From Kitasatospora atroaurantiaca (GTDB lineage: Bacteria > Actinomycetota > Actinomycetes > Streptomycetales > Streptomycetaceae): 64,000 nt of DNA. Positions within the stretch are counted from its first letter, which is position 1, and each line of letters starts with the position of its first letter. The stretch spans positions 3,410,001 through 3,474,000 of the forward strand of contig NZ_VIVR01000001.1 in assembly GCF_007828955.1 (NCBI RefSeq). Direction: 5' to 3'. Made by a program: the position numbers and the translations under genes. Below, piece by piece: positions 25,652 to 33,770 of this stretch. The notes beneath the pieces are model-generated. The model was given only the letters and a program-made list of their open reading frames with translations. It was not told where the DNA came from and searched no databases.

Positions 25652-26763
25652 AGCACACCTCCTTCCACCGCCGGCACCGGCGGCATGGCCTCGTCCAGAA
25701 AACTGCTGCAGAAGCGCGCGAGCGGGCCCCTCTCCCGGATGCCGGGCGGTGATCCGCGTTCGACGTCGATGGTCAGCCCGGGCTCCTGCGGCAGCTCTCC
25801 GGCCAGCCGCAGGCGCAGCCCTCGGGCGATCTCCGCGCCCGCCAGACCGGCCGGGCCCGGCACCCGGACCACCGCCCGTAGGTCCGATAGCCGCATCCGG
25901 GCCGCGGCGGCGACGCGGTCGGCCGCCGCCATCGCGCGCAGCTCGGCGGGCACCACCAGCAACCCGGTATCGGCCTGTTCGAGGGCCTGTCCGGCGGCTG
26001 CGTCGAGATGTCGGGGAAGGTCGAGGACGACCAGGCCGCCTCGTCTGCGGGCGGCCGCCAGCACGCTCCGCATGGCTTCGGGCGGCACGGCGAGCGTGTT
26101 GCCCCGATCCCAGGAGAGTGCGGTCAGGTGGTGCAGCACCGGCAGCGCCTTGGCGAGCTCGGCGCCACTGACCCGGCCCCGGGAGCCGGCCAGATCCGGC
26201 CAGCGCAGGCCTGCGGCGCTCTCGCCGCCGAGCAGCACGTCCAGCCCGCCGCCCAGCGGATCCGCGTCGATGAGCATGGTCCGGTGGCCGGAGCGGGCTG
26301 CGGTGACCGCGAGGGCGCAGGCCAGGGTCGACGCCCCGGCCCCGCCACGGCCGCCGAGCACGGCCACCGTCAACGCCGGCGGGCCGACCCCCTCGGCCGC
26401 GTCCGCGATCCGGTCCAGCAGCCACGCCTGGGCGTCCGGCAGGAAGAGCACGTGCTCGGCGCCGAGTTGGACGGCCCTGACCCAGACCTCGCAGTCATCG
26501 AGGTCGAGGCCCAGCAGCAGCACGCCTGCCCGGCGGCTCAGGCCCGCGCAGCGCTCGGCCAGGTCGTCCCCGACCAGTACGAGCGGAGCGCTCTCCCACA
26601 GCCCCTGCGGCGGCGGGGCACCGCAGAGCAGCTGAGGGTCGGTACCGGCGGCGGCGCAGAGCCGCAGGAGGTGCTCGGCGAGTGCCGCGTCCTCGGTCAC
26701 GATGAGCGGGCCCGACGGGGCCGCCTGGTCGGCAGGCTGGCGATCGGTGGTCGGTGTCGACAT
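25648..26763 (-). CDS. ssd: Septum-site-determining/CpaE-like ATPase (Ssd)
   Basis: A 371-residue MinD/CpaE-superfamily protein. The N-terminal 125 residues resemble a receiver-like domain (LIVTEDAALAEHLLRLCAAAG, LVLVGDDLAERCAG). The ATPase domain starts VAVLGGRGGAGASTLACALAVTAARSG, where the deviant Walker A has lost both lysines: the signature Lys is Arg139 and the P-loop Lys is Ala144. LIDADPLGGGLDVLLGGE follows and is well conserved. The Mycobacterium Ssd protein is a septum regulator of this type; in tad operons such proteins localise the secretion machine. It is the first gene of the operon, coupled to tadA. Confidence 0.85.
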   Translation of the reverse strand: MSTPTTDRQPADQAAPSGPLIVTEDAALAEHLLRLCAAAGTDPQLLCGAPPPQGLWESAPLVLVGDDLAERCAGLSRRAGVLLLGLDLDDCEVWVRAVQLGAEHVLFLPDAQAWLLDRIADAAEGVGPPALTVAVLGGRGGAGASTLACALAVTAARSGHRTMLIDADPLGGGLDVLLGGESAAGLRWPDLAGSRGRVSGAELAKALPVLHHLTALSWDRGNTLAVPPEAMRSVLAAARRRGGLVVLDLPRHLDAAAGQALEQADTGLLVVPAELRAMAAADRVAAAARMRLSDLRAVVRVPGPAGLAGAEIARGLRLRLAGELPQEPGLTIDVERGSPPGIRERGPLARFCSSFLDEAMPPVPAVEGGVL

Positions 26764-26923
26764 GGCTGTCTCCCCCGGTGAGGCGCTGTCCAGACGCCGG
26801 GCCCGCCTGCTCGGCCCGCGCCTGCTGGCACGGCGTCAGCCGCGGCTCTCCCGGAAGAGAGGCGACTGCCCGGACACCAAGGTGAGGGCGGCGGCGGAAT
26901 CCGTCAGCCCCCTTCCGATTCCC

Positions 26924-26949
26924 TGTGGACAACTCGGGGCTGTGGATAA
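26924..26949 (-). promoter_or_regulatory. Two DnaA boxes upstream of the tad operon
   Basis: On the minus strand TTGTCCACA (26932-26924) matches the Streptomyces DnaA box exactly, and TTATCCACA (26949-26941) matches the classical E. coli box exactly. They are in the same orientation, 17 bases apart by start position, upstream of ssd. Two boxes are too few for an origin, so they suggest DnaA-linked regulation or titration. Confidence 0.6.
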
Positions 26950-27215
26950 CTTTGTTCACTCGCGCGGGGGGCTAATGGTCAAAGAATTGACGCCGACAGC
27001 ACTGTCGAGAAGAACGGGATCACTACCCGTGGCACAACGGGAGATCCACTCCGAGGGCCCGTCCGGCCATCCGCCACACTCGGTCATCGAACACGGAGAG
27101 TGATGGATCAGTCCCGATCAGCCGCGGCTCGGTGCGAAGGCGCCGACCTTGTCAAGTTCTGGCGGCGAGCCCCACCCCAAGGCCCAGAAGGCCCGGAAAA
27201 TGGCCCTGGACGTGC

Positions 27216-27250
27216 GACGACCCCCGCCGGGGGGGAGAGCGGGGGTCGTC
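27216..27250. terminator. 12-bp hairpin in the divergent region
   Basis: Arms 27216-27227 (GACGACCCCCGC) and 27239-27250 form a perfect stem with an 11-base G-rich loop. It lies 165 bases before the HAD gene start in a region with no upstream gene on the plus strand, so it would terminate or attenuate an unannotated transcript, or mark a small RNA. Confidence 0.55.
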
Positions 27251-27414
27251 TATCCACGGCCCGACTCGGGGGGGAGGAGCCGGACCGGGTTAGCACGGTC
27301 GCGAACGATCCGTGACTTCCATGGTGTACCCGACAGCCCAGAAACACAAACCCGCGCGCCCACGAGTACGCCGAATGGCGGGGTGTTTTGCCCGGCCCTC
27401 TATCCTCTCTTCCC

Positions 27415-28356
27415 GTGGACACCACCGAGAACGCCGACATCGCCGACCACGGCCGGAACTCCGCACGCGGTTCCGCGCCGGACGACACCGAGCCGACGCC
27501 CGTCGGCGCCCCTCGCAACCCGTACGGAGCAGCGCGCACCGCCGCCTTTTTCGACCTCGACAAGACGATCATCGCCAAGTCGAGCGCGCTTGCGTTCAGC
27601 CGCCCCTTCTACCAGGGCGGCCTGATCAACCGTCGGGCCGTACTGAAGAGCGCGTACGCGCAGTTCGTCTTCCTGGTCGGCGGCGCGGACCACGACCAGA
27701 TGGAGAAGATGCGCGAGTACCTCTCCGCGCTCACCCGGGGCTGGAACGTCCAGCAGGTCCGCGACATCGTCGCCGAGACCCTCCACGGCCTGATCGACCC
27801 GATCATCTACGACGAGGCCGCATCGCTGATCGAGCAGCACCACGCGGCCGGCCGCGACGTGGTGATCGTCAGCAGCTCCGGTTCCGAAGTGGTGGAGCCC
27901 ATCGGCGAACTGCTCGGCGCGGACCATGTCATCGCGACCCGGCTGAAGATCGAGGACGGCCGCTACACCGGCGAGATCGAGTACTACGCCTATGCGGAGA
28001 ACAAGGCGGCCGCGATCCGGGAGCTGGCCGCGACCGAGGGCTACGACCTCGCCAACTGCTATGCCTACAGCGACTCCGCGACCGATCTGCCGCTGCTCGA
28101 GGCGGTCGGCCACCCGTCGGCGGTCAACCCGGACCGCGCACTGCGCAAGGAGGCGGTGGCTCGCGAGTGGCCGGTGCTGGTCTTCGACCGTCCGGTGGAA
28201 CTCCACCGCCGGCTACCGGAGTTCTCCGCCCCCAGCCGCTCCGTGGTCCTCACCGTCGCGGTCGGCACCGCCCTGCTGACCGCCGGGGTCCTCTGGTACG
28301 CCGCCAAGCGACGCAGGCCTCTGGGGCCCCTGGGAACCCTCGCGCCTCTCGCTTAA
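27415..28356 (+). CDS. HAD-IB family phosphatase with C-terminal membrane anchor
   Basis: A 313-residue HAD hydrolase of the IB subfamily (SerB/CicA-like). Motif I is AAFFDLDKTII with Asp47 (nucleophile) and Asp49. Motif II is VIVSSSGSE, the lysine is in AENKAAAIRE, and motif IV is YAYSDSATDLPLLE. A HAD-IB domain with the cap insert GGLINRRAVLKSAYAQF usually acts on phosphoserine-like or lipid phosphates. The final 40 residues contain a membrane helix (VVLTVAVGTALLTAGVLWYAA) followed by a basic tail, so it is anchored to the membrane facing the cytoplasm. The GTG at 27415 is preferred; a TTG at 27388 would add nine residues. Confidence 0.85.
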   Translation: MDTTENADIADHGRNSARGSAPDDTEPTPVGAPRNPYGAARTAAFFDLDKTIIAKSSALAFSRPFYQGGLINRRAVLKSAYAQFVFLVGGADHDQMEKMREYLSALTRGWNVQQVRDIVAETLHGLIDPIIYDEAASLIEQHHAAGRDVVIVSSSGSEVVEPIGELLGADHVIATRLKIEDGRYTGEIEYYAYAENKAAAIRELAATEGYDLANCYAYSDSATDLPLLEAVGHPSAVNPDRALRKEAVAREWPVLVFDRPVELHRRLPEFSAPSRSVVLTVAVGTALLTAGVLWYAAKRRRPLGPLGTLAPLA

Positions 28357-28825
28357 ACATGGCCGAAACGGACAAAAGGTAAAGACTTCTCGTTTCGGGT
28401 TCCGCTTTACGTCAAATCGCGATAGAAATGAGTTACGGCCCGCGAGACCCGGTCAGGACCCGAAGAGGTCAAACCGACAACGCAGTTCAGGCCCCACGGA
28501 CCGCGTACAGATAACTGAGCACCCACATGCAGCCGACCCGCTGTCGGGCCGCCGCACCAGGTGAACGGGCAGGATCCCCACCTGATGGGCACTTCCGGTG
28601 CATGCTTGGTAACCCGGTACCTGTACCAGCGGCGGCGCCCAGCATGATCAGGCGTCGCCGCATCTCTCTGTCCGCCGACTGCCGGTCGGCGTACCTGTCG
28701 CCTGCCGGTCGACTGCCGGTCGGCGCAACCTGCCTGTCGGCCCATCGCGTCCACCGAGCCGTCGTGTCCACGTGCCCGACCCGACCGGCTTCCGCCGCCG
28801 CAGCGCGCGGGAGTGACCCGCGCGG
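28357..28825. other. Intergenic region without a convincing gene
   Basis: About 470 bases between convergent genes (HAD phosphatase and the Fic-like protein). The left third is less GC-rich. The right part has a 15-bp direct repeat (28677-28691 and 28711-28725, GACTGCCGGTCGGCG) and related CTGCCGGTCG units. Short frames exist on both strands but none has gene-like codon bias and a ribosome binding site. Confidence 0.5.
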
Positions 28826-29713
28826 TCAGACCATGCCCCGCTGCATGGCCTCGCAGACCGCGGTGCTCTCCCGGACCCCGAGCCGAAGTGCCTGGCCGCA
28901 GTGCGAGATCCAGGCCGCCATGCCGTCCGCCGTGCCACTGAGATAGCCCTGCAGCGCGACGCGGTACGCGGCCGTACCCAGCTCCGCCAGCCCGACCTCG
29001 GCCGGGCAGATCGCCTTCGGGTCGAGCCCCTCCGCGATCAGGACGATGCGCTGGGCGGCCCGCGCGATCACACCGTTGTGGGAGCCGAACGGGCGCAGCG
29101 CCAGCAGCTCACCGTGCACCACGGCAGCCACCACCAGGGCCGGAGTGCCGGTCGCGCCACCCTCCGTCCGGGATGCCAGCAGCTGGGCGAGCTGGTCCAG
29201 CCGCGCGGCGGCCTCGTCGGCCGGCGGCGCGGGCGGGAGCGCCGTCGCCTCCGCGCCACCGGCGGCGGCCATGCCCTCGGCGGCCTTCAGCTCGAGCGGG
29301 AAGAGCGCTTCGGCGTCCTCGCTCCCGTGCCGCGGCCGACCGGCCGATTCGGCCGCGTCGCCGACCGCCAGCAGGTGCAGCCGGGCCAGCACCTGCAGCG
29401 GCGAGTGCCGCCAGACGCTGAGCAGCTGGCCGGCCTCGGCCGAGATCCGCAGCGCGCCGCCCACCGTGCGGGCCTCGGCATCGGCCCCGAAGTCACTGCG
29501 CCGTCGCACCTCCTCCAGCGGCCAGTCGGCCCCGTCCAGGGCGGCGGAGGCCCTGGCCCCGCGTAGGGCCGCCTCCGAGGTCACCTCGGCGGCGCGGCGG
29601 CGCATCACGCGGTGCCCGTACAGCCGGTCGACGGCCCTGCGTACCTCTGCGACGGCCTCGGGCACGCCGGGCAGCTCGGCCAGCGGGGCGAGGGGATCTG
29701 TTCCAGTGCTCAC
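28826..29713 (-). CDS. Fic/DOC-fold protein with degenerate active site
   Basis: A 295-residue cytoplasmic alpha-helical protein. The segment VHGELLALRPFGSHNGVIARAAQRIVL aligns with the Fic core motif HPFx(D/E)GNGRxxR, but the catalytic His is Arg (RPF), the Asp/Glu is Ser-His, and GNGR is NGVIAR. AMPylation is therefore unlikely to be preserved in usual form. The upstream part (AALDGADWPLEEVRRR) resembles the inhibitory-helix region of Fic proteins, with an Ala-rich insert in the middle (AAGGAEATALPPAPPADEAA). Orthologues occur at this spot in other Streptomyces, so it is a core gene rather than a toxin. It starts at a GTG with a weak ribosome binding site. Confidence 0.65.
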   Translation of the reverse strand: MSTGTDPLAPLAELPGVPEAVAEVRRAVDRLYGHRVMRRRAAEVTSEAALRGARASAALDGADWPLEEVRRRSDFGADAEARTVGGALRISAEAGQLLSVWRHSPLQVLARLHLLAVGDAAESAGRPRHGSEDAEALFPLELKAAEGMAAAGGAEATALPPAPPADEAAARLDQLAQLLASRTEGGATGTPALVVAAVVHGELLALRPFGSHNGVIARAAQRIVLIAEGLDPKAICPAEVGLAELGTAAYRVALQGYLSGTADGMAAWISHCGQALRLGVRESTAVCEAMQRGMV

Positions 29714-29904
29714 CTACCCGAGAGTAATGACTCCCCCGGCATGACCCACACAGCAACCCCGACATCACCCTTTAGAGGCAATCCACGGTTCCCGCACATG
29801 CGACACCCCAAACCACCGATAGCATGGCCACTATCGGTGACGATAACGATTTCCAACAACAATCCAGCGGCAGTTGGACGCTGGAGCGAGAGCCGGAGTC
29901 TCAG

Positions 29905-30891
29905 ATGAAGATCGCCTTCGTCGGCAAGGGCGGCAGCGGCAAGACCACGCTGTCCGCCCTGTTCATCCGCCATCTGGCCGCCGCCGGATGCCCCGTCATC
30001 GCCGTCGACGCCGATATCAACCAACACCTGGGCCCAGCCCTTGGACTGACCGATGATCAGGCCGCGGCACTGCCTTCCCTCGGCGCCCACCTCCCGCAGA
30101 TCAAGGAGTACCTGCGCGGCAGCAACCCGCTGATCAGGTCCGCCGAGGAGATGATCAAGACCACCCCGCCCGGCCGTGGATCACGCCTGCTGCGGATCGT
30201 CGAGGAGAACCCGGTGTACGCCGCCTGCGCCCGGCCGATCGCGCTCGACGAGGGGTCCGTACGCCTGCTGGCCACCGGCGCCTTCACCGAGGACGACCTG
30301 GGCGTCGCCTGCTACCACTCCAAGGTCGGCGCGGTCGAGCTGCTGTTGAACCATCTGGTCGACGGCCGGGAGGAGTACGTGGTGACCGACATGACGGCCG
30401 GCTCCGACTCCTTTGCCTCCGGCCTCTTCACCCGCTTCGACCTGACCTTCCTGGTGGTCGAGCCGACCCGCAAGGGCGTCTCCGTGTACCGGCAGTACAA
30501 GGAGTACGCCCGCGACTTCGGCGTGGCGCTCCGCGTGGTGGGCAACAAGGTCCAGGGCCCCGACGACCTGGCCTTCCTGCGGCGCGAGGTGGGCGAGGAT
30601 CTGCTGACCACCTTCGGCCACTCCGATTGGGTGCGCCGCCTCGAGCAGGGCGCCGAGCCGGCACTGCGAACGCTGGAGCCCGCCAACCGCGCCGTCCTGG
30701 AACAGCTCAGGAACCAGGCGGACGAGGCCTACGGCGCGCGCGACCCCCGGCGCTACACCCGGCAGGCCGTCCACTTCCATCTGCGCAACGCGGAGAGCTG
30801 GGGCAACGCGAAGCTGGGCATCGATCTCGCAACCCAGGTGGACGAGGGCTTCGTGCTCGGCGCCGACGAGCTGGACGCCGCGCACGTCTGA
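29905..30891 (+). CDS. CooC/MinD-like P-loop ATPase
   Basis: A 328-residue ATPase starting MKIAFVGKGGSGKTTLSALF, a deviant Walker A (GKGGSGKTT at 7-15) of the SIMIBI class, close to CooC, the nickel-insertion ATPase of carbon monoxide dehydrogenase. VIAVDADINQHLG follows, then EYVVTDMTAGSDSFASGLFTRFDLTFLVVEPTRKGVSVY, a typical Walker B and switch region. It has a helical C-terminal extension ending in DEGFVLGADELDAAHV. No nickel enzyme is nearby, so the partner is unknown. Start at 29905 is favoured by GGAG eight bases upstream and by the family's usual N-terminus; an ATG at 29824 would add 27 residues. A strong terminator follows. Confidence 0.85.
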   Translation: MKIAFVGKGGSGKTTLSALFIRHLAAAGCPVIAVDADINQHLGPALGLTDDQAAALPSLGAHLPQIKEYLRGSNPLIRSAEEMIKTTPPGRGSRLLRIVEENPVYAACARPIALDEGSVRLLATGAFTEDDLGVACYHSKVGAVELLLNHLVDGREEYVVTDMTAGSDSFASGLFTRFDLTFLVVEPTRKGVSVYRQYKEYARDFGVALRVVGNKVQGPDDLAFLRREVGEDLLTTFGHSDWVRRLEQGAEPALRTLEPANRAVLEQLRNQADEAYGARDPRRYTRQAVHFHLRNAESWGNAKLGIDLATQVDEGFVLGADELDAAHV

Positions 30892-30903
30892 CCAGGCTGC
30901 GGG

Positions 30904-30947
30904 AAGCGGGCCGGTGACCTCCCAGGAGGGGGGCCACCGGCCCGCTT
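30904..30947 (+). terminator. Terminator after the CooC-like gene
   Basis: A perfect 13-base stem (30904-30916 AAGCGGGCCGGTG and 30935-30947) with an 18-base loop begins 13 bases after the stop codon and ends in CTT followed by a T-containing stretch. Confidence 0.85.
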
Positions 30948-31211
30948 GCTGTGCATTCCCGGACGGTTCGACTACCACCCATAGGGGTGAATCCAGACCT
31001 CCGGCCTGTCGCCCTATTTCACGCTGTGCAAAGATCTCATTACTCTCAGTTTACCGATTCTTGATTCTTGATGGTCCATGGGCCGCACGTGACACGCCCC
31101 CGCTGCGCCCACGCCATCCCGCCACACCGTCGCGACCCACGACAGCCGATCCGACCCCGAGCTGCACCGCCGGACCTGACTGCGTTCGTTCCCCCGGAAA
31201 GACGGGAAGAC

Positions 31212-33641
31212 ATGACCCTCGACATCTCCAGCGCCCCCATCGCCTCGGACACCACCGACCACGCGCCGCCCACGGCCACAGGCCCCGCTGCTGCTACCGC
31301 TACTGGTACCGCCGCCGGGTGCACGATCGAAGGTGCGATCGAAGGCTCCGCTCACGGCTCATCGGCAGGCGCCTCGAAGCCGGCCTCGCGCCGGGCGCTC
31401 ATCGTCCACGATCTGCCGGCCTCTCTGGTGGTCTTCCTGATCGCCGTCCCGTTCTCGCTCGGCATCGCCCTGGCCACCGGCGCGCCCCTCACCGCCGGCC
31501 TGGTGGCCGCCGCAGTCGGCGGCCTGGTGGCGGGTGCCCTGGGCGGCACACCGCTCCAGGTCAGCGGCCCGTCCGCCGCCCTGACGGTGATCACCGCCGG
31601 GCTGATCGCCCAGTACGGCTGGCAGGTCTCCTGCGCCGTCACGGTCGCCGCCGGCCTTCTGCAACTCCTCCTCGGCTCGCTTCGAGTCGCCCGGACCGCG
31701 CTCGCCGTCTCGCCCGCCGTGGTGCACGGGATGCTCGCAGGCGTCGGGCTGACGATCGCGATCGCCCAACTGCACGTGGTACTCGGCGGCTCGCCGCAGA
31801 GCTCGGCGCTGGCCAATCTGGTCGCCCTGCCCGGGCAAATCTCCGGCCCACACCTCCCCGCCCTCACCGTCGGAGCGGTAGCCATCGCGATCCTCTGCGG
31901 CTGGCCCAGGCTCGGCCGACTGCCCGGCCCGGCCCGGCGCATCGGCACCCAGCTGGCCCGGATCCCCGCCGCGCTGCTGGCCGTCGCGGCAGCCACCGCG
32001 CTCTCCCTCCTCCTCGACCTCCGGCTCGCCCGGGTGGAGCTGCCCTCCTGGGGGCAGCACAGCCTCGCCACGGCGCCCGGCGGCGAGCTGTTCGTCCGGT
32101 CCTGGCCCACGCTGCTCGCCGCCGTGCTGACGGTGACGGCCGTGGCGAGCGTGGAGTCACTGCTGTCCGCCGTCGCGGTGGACCGGATGACCCACGGCCC
32201 AGGTGATCTGGACCGCGAGCTGCGCGGGCAGGGCGCCGCCAACGTCCTGACCGGGCTCCTGGGCGGCCTGCCGGTGGCCGGTGGCGCCGTCCGCAGCTCG
32301 GCCAACGTCCGGGCCGGGGCGGTCAGCCGCTGGTCCTCCGTCCTGCACGGGCTGTGGGTGCTGCTGGCCGCACTCGCCCTGACCGGCGGGCTGCGACGGA
32401 TCCCGCTGGCCGCGCTGGCCGCACTCGTCCTGGTGGTCGGCATCCAGATGGTCAGCTTCGCGCACATCCGGCAGGTGCACCGGCACCGGGAGTTCCCGGT
32501 CTACCTGGCCACGGTGCTGGGTGTCGTCCTCCTGGGCGTGCCCCTGGGTGTGGTGCTCGGCGGCTCGGTGGCCGTCCTGTTGGCGCTGTACCGGCTGACT
32601 CGCGCCCATGTCGACGTCCTGGCCGAGGCCGACGGCTCGTACACGGTGCGCACTCATGGCCCGCTGACCTTCGCAGCCGTCCCACGGCTCAACCGGTCGT
32701 TGGCCCTCATCCCGCCCGGGGCCCGAGTGACGGTCTGCCACGACGGCTCGTTCCTCGACCATGCGGCATTCGAGCAGGTACATGCCTGGCGGGTCGGGCA
32801 CCAGGCCGCCGGCGGCCGGGTCTCGATGCTGACGGAACGCCATGACGACGAGGTGCTGGATCCCGACGGCACCGTACGGTCCGGCAGCTCCCCCGGCCCG
32901 CACCGGTGCCGCGCCTGGACGCCCTGGGGCGGTCATCACTGCATCGAGCAGGGCGCCGACGATCCGCACGGGCGGCTGCTCGACGGAGTCCGCGGCTTCC
33001 AGCAGCACACCGCACCGCTGGTCCGCCAGGAGCTGGCCAGGCTGGCCCGCGAGGGGCAGACGCCTTCCCAGCTCTTCCTGACGTGTGCGGACTCGCGGCT
33101 GGTCACCAGCATGATCACCAACAGCGGGCCGGGCGACCTGTTCACCGTCCGGAACGTCGGCAACCTGGTGCCGGCGCCGCACGAGCCCGGCGCGGCCGAC
33201 GACTCGGTGGCCGCGGCCGTGCAGTACGCAGTCGAGGTGCTGGAGGTGCGCAGCATCACCGTGTGCGGGCACTCCGGGTGCGGGGCGATGAAGGCCCTTC
33301 TGGACGGCGTCCATGACCTGCCAGGGCCGCCCACCGCGCTCGCGCGCTGGCTGCGGAACGGACGCGGGTCGCTGGCCCGGCTGCGACGGGCGCCCGCCGA
33401 GTTCGCGGGCCGGGCGACGGTCGATCTGGTGGAGCAGCTCTGCATCACCAACGTGGTCCAGCAGCTGGACCAGTTGCTGGCGAATCCGGCGGTGGAGCGC
33501 CGGGTCGCCACGGGCACCCTCCGCCTGGTCGGCATGTACTTCGACTTCGCCACCGCCCAGGCGTACGTCCTGGACCGGGACAGCGGGCAGTTCCGGTCCG
33601 TGTCGGAGGAGCAGCGCGAGGATCGGCCGTTGGCCGCCTGA
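31212..33641 (+). CDS. SulP-family transporter fused to a beta-carbonic anhydrase
   Basis: An 809-residue fusion. After a 60-residue Ala/Thr-rich cytoplasmic tail, residues about 65-470 are a SulP anion transporter with ten or more helices (DLPASLVVFLIAVPFSLGIALATG, LQVSGPSAALTV, the AVASVESLLSAVAVDRMT motif). A short STAS-like part follows (about 480-560). Residues 580-800 are a beta-carbonic anhydrase with zinc ligands Cys625 and Asp627 (TCADSRLV), His687 and Cys690 (GHSGCGAMKALL). The fusion suggests bicarbonate transport coupled to CO2 hydration. The ATG at 31212 is chosen because GGGAAG lies upstream and the longer reading is non-family. A long intergenic region with AT-rich stretches precedes it. 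Confidence 0.93.
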   Translation: MTLDISSAPIASDTTDHAPPTATGPAAATATGTAAGCTIEGAIEGSAHGSSAGASKPASRRALIVHDLPASLVVFLIAVPFSLGIALATGAPLTAGLVAAAVGGLVAGALGGTPLQVSGPSAALTVITAGLIAQYGWQVSCAVTVAAGLLQLLLGSLRVARTALAVSPAVVHGMLAGVGLTIAIAQLHVVLGGSPQSSALANLVALPGQISGPHLPALTVGAVAIAILCGWPRLGRLPGPARRIGTQLARIPAALLAVAAATALSLLLDLRLARVELPSWGQHSLATAPGGELFVRSWPTLLAAVLTVTAVASVESLLSAVAVDRMTHGPGDLDRELRGQGAANVLTGLLGGLPVAGGAVRSSANVRAGAVSRWSSVLHGLWVLLAALALTGGLRRIPLAALAALVLVVGIQMVSFAHIRQVHRHREFPVYLATVLGVVLLGVPLGVVLGGSVAVLLALYRLTRAHVDVLAEADGSYTVRTHGPLTFAAVPRLNRSLALIPPGARVTVCHDGSFLDHAAFEQVHAWRVGHQAAGGRVSMLTERHDDEVLDPDGTVRSGSSPGPHRCRAWTPWGGHHCIEQGADDPHGRLLDGVRGFQQHTAPLVRQELARLAREGQTPSQLFLTCADSRLVTSMITNSGPGDLFTVRNVGNLVPAPHEPGAADDSVAAAVQYAVEVLEVRSITVCGHSGCGAMKALLDGVHDLPGPPTALARWLRNGRGSLARLRRAPAEFAGRATVDLVEQLCITNVVQQLDQLLANPAVERRVATGTLRLVGMYFDFATAQAYVLDRDSGQFRSVSEEQREDRPLAA

Positions 33642-33675
33642 ATCGGCGTAGGCCGCTCCTGAGTTCGCGCACTCC

Positions 33676-33737
33676 GATGTCGCCGGGCCCGGCGGGAAGG
33701 GCCGGGCCCGGCGGGAAGGGCCGGGCCCGGCGACATC
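33676..33737. terminator. Bidirectional terminator with GGGCCGGGCCC repeats
   Basis: Arms 33676-33693 (GATGTCGCCGGGCCCGGC) and 33720-33737 are perfect 18-base complements. Between them lies a third copy of the GCCGGGCCCGGC core, so three tandem copies can pair in alternative ways. It sits between convergent genes and should stop transcription from both sides. Confidence 0.85.
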
Positions 33738-33770
33738 GAGGAGCGGACGCTGCATGCGCCTGAGGCACCC

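Larger units (their letters stand above)
26764..27414. other. Divergent intergenic region with DnaA boxes and a hairpin
   Basis: About 650 bases between the start of the tad operon and the HAD phosphatase gene. It contains two DnaA boxes (26924-26949), an AT-richer patch around 26945-27005 and a 12-bp hairpin (27216-27250). No protein gene in it is convincing. It must hold the promoters of both flanking units. Confidence 0.6.

Noticed and set aside
24299..26425. TadA with a 708-residue reading frame starting at 26425
   Set aside because: The added N-terminal 258 codons are antisense-like Arg/Gly-rich shadow of ssd in another frame. The GTG at 25651 has an excellent ribosome binding site and GTGA coupling.
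26924..26949. Replication origin
   Set aside because: Only two DnaA boxes, no dnaA/dnaN nearby and no further box cluster, so oriC is not supported.
28407..28754. 115-codon minus-strand frame in the intergenic region before the Fic-like gene
   Set aside because: No ribosome binding site, atypical codon positions and a competing frame of similar quality; no domain.
28826..29713. Fic-Doc toxin-antitoxin module
   Set aside because: The catalytic motif is degenerate and there is no small antitoxin gene beside it.
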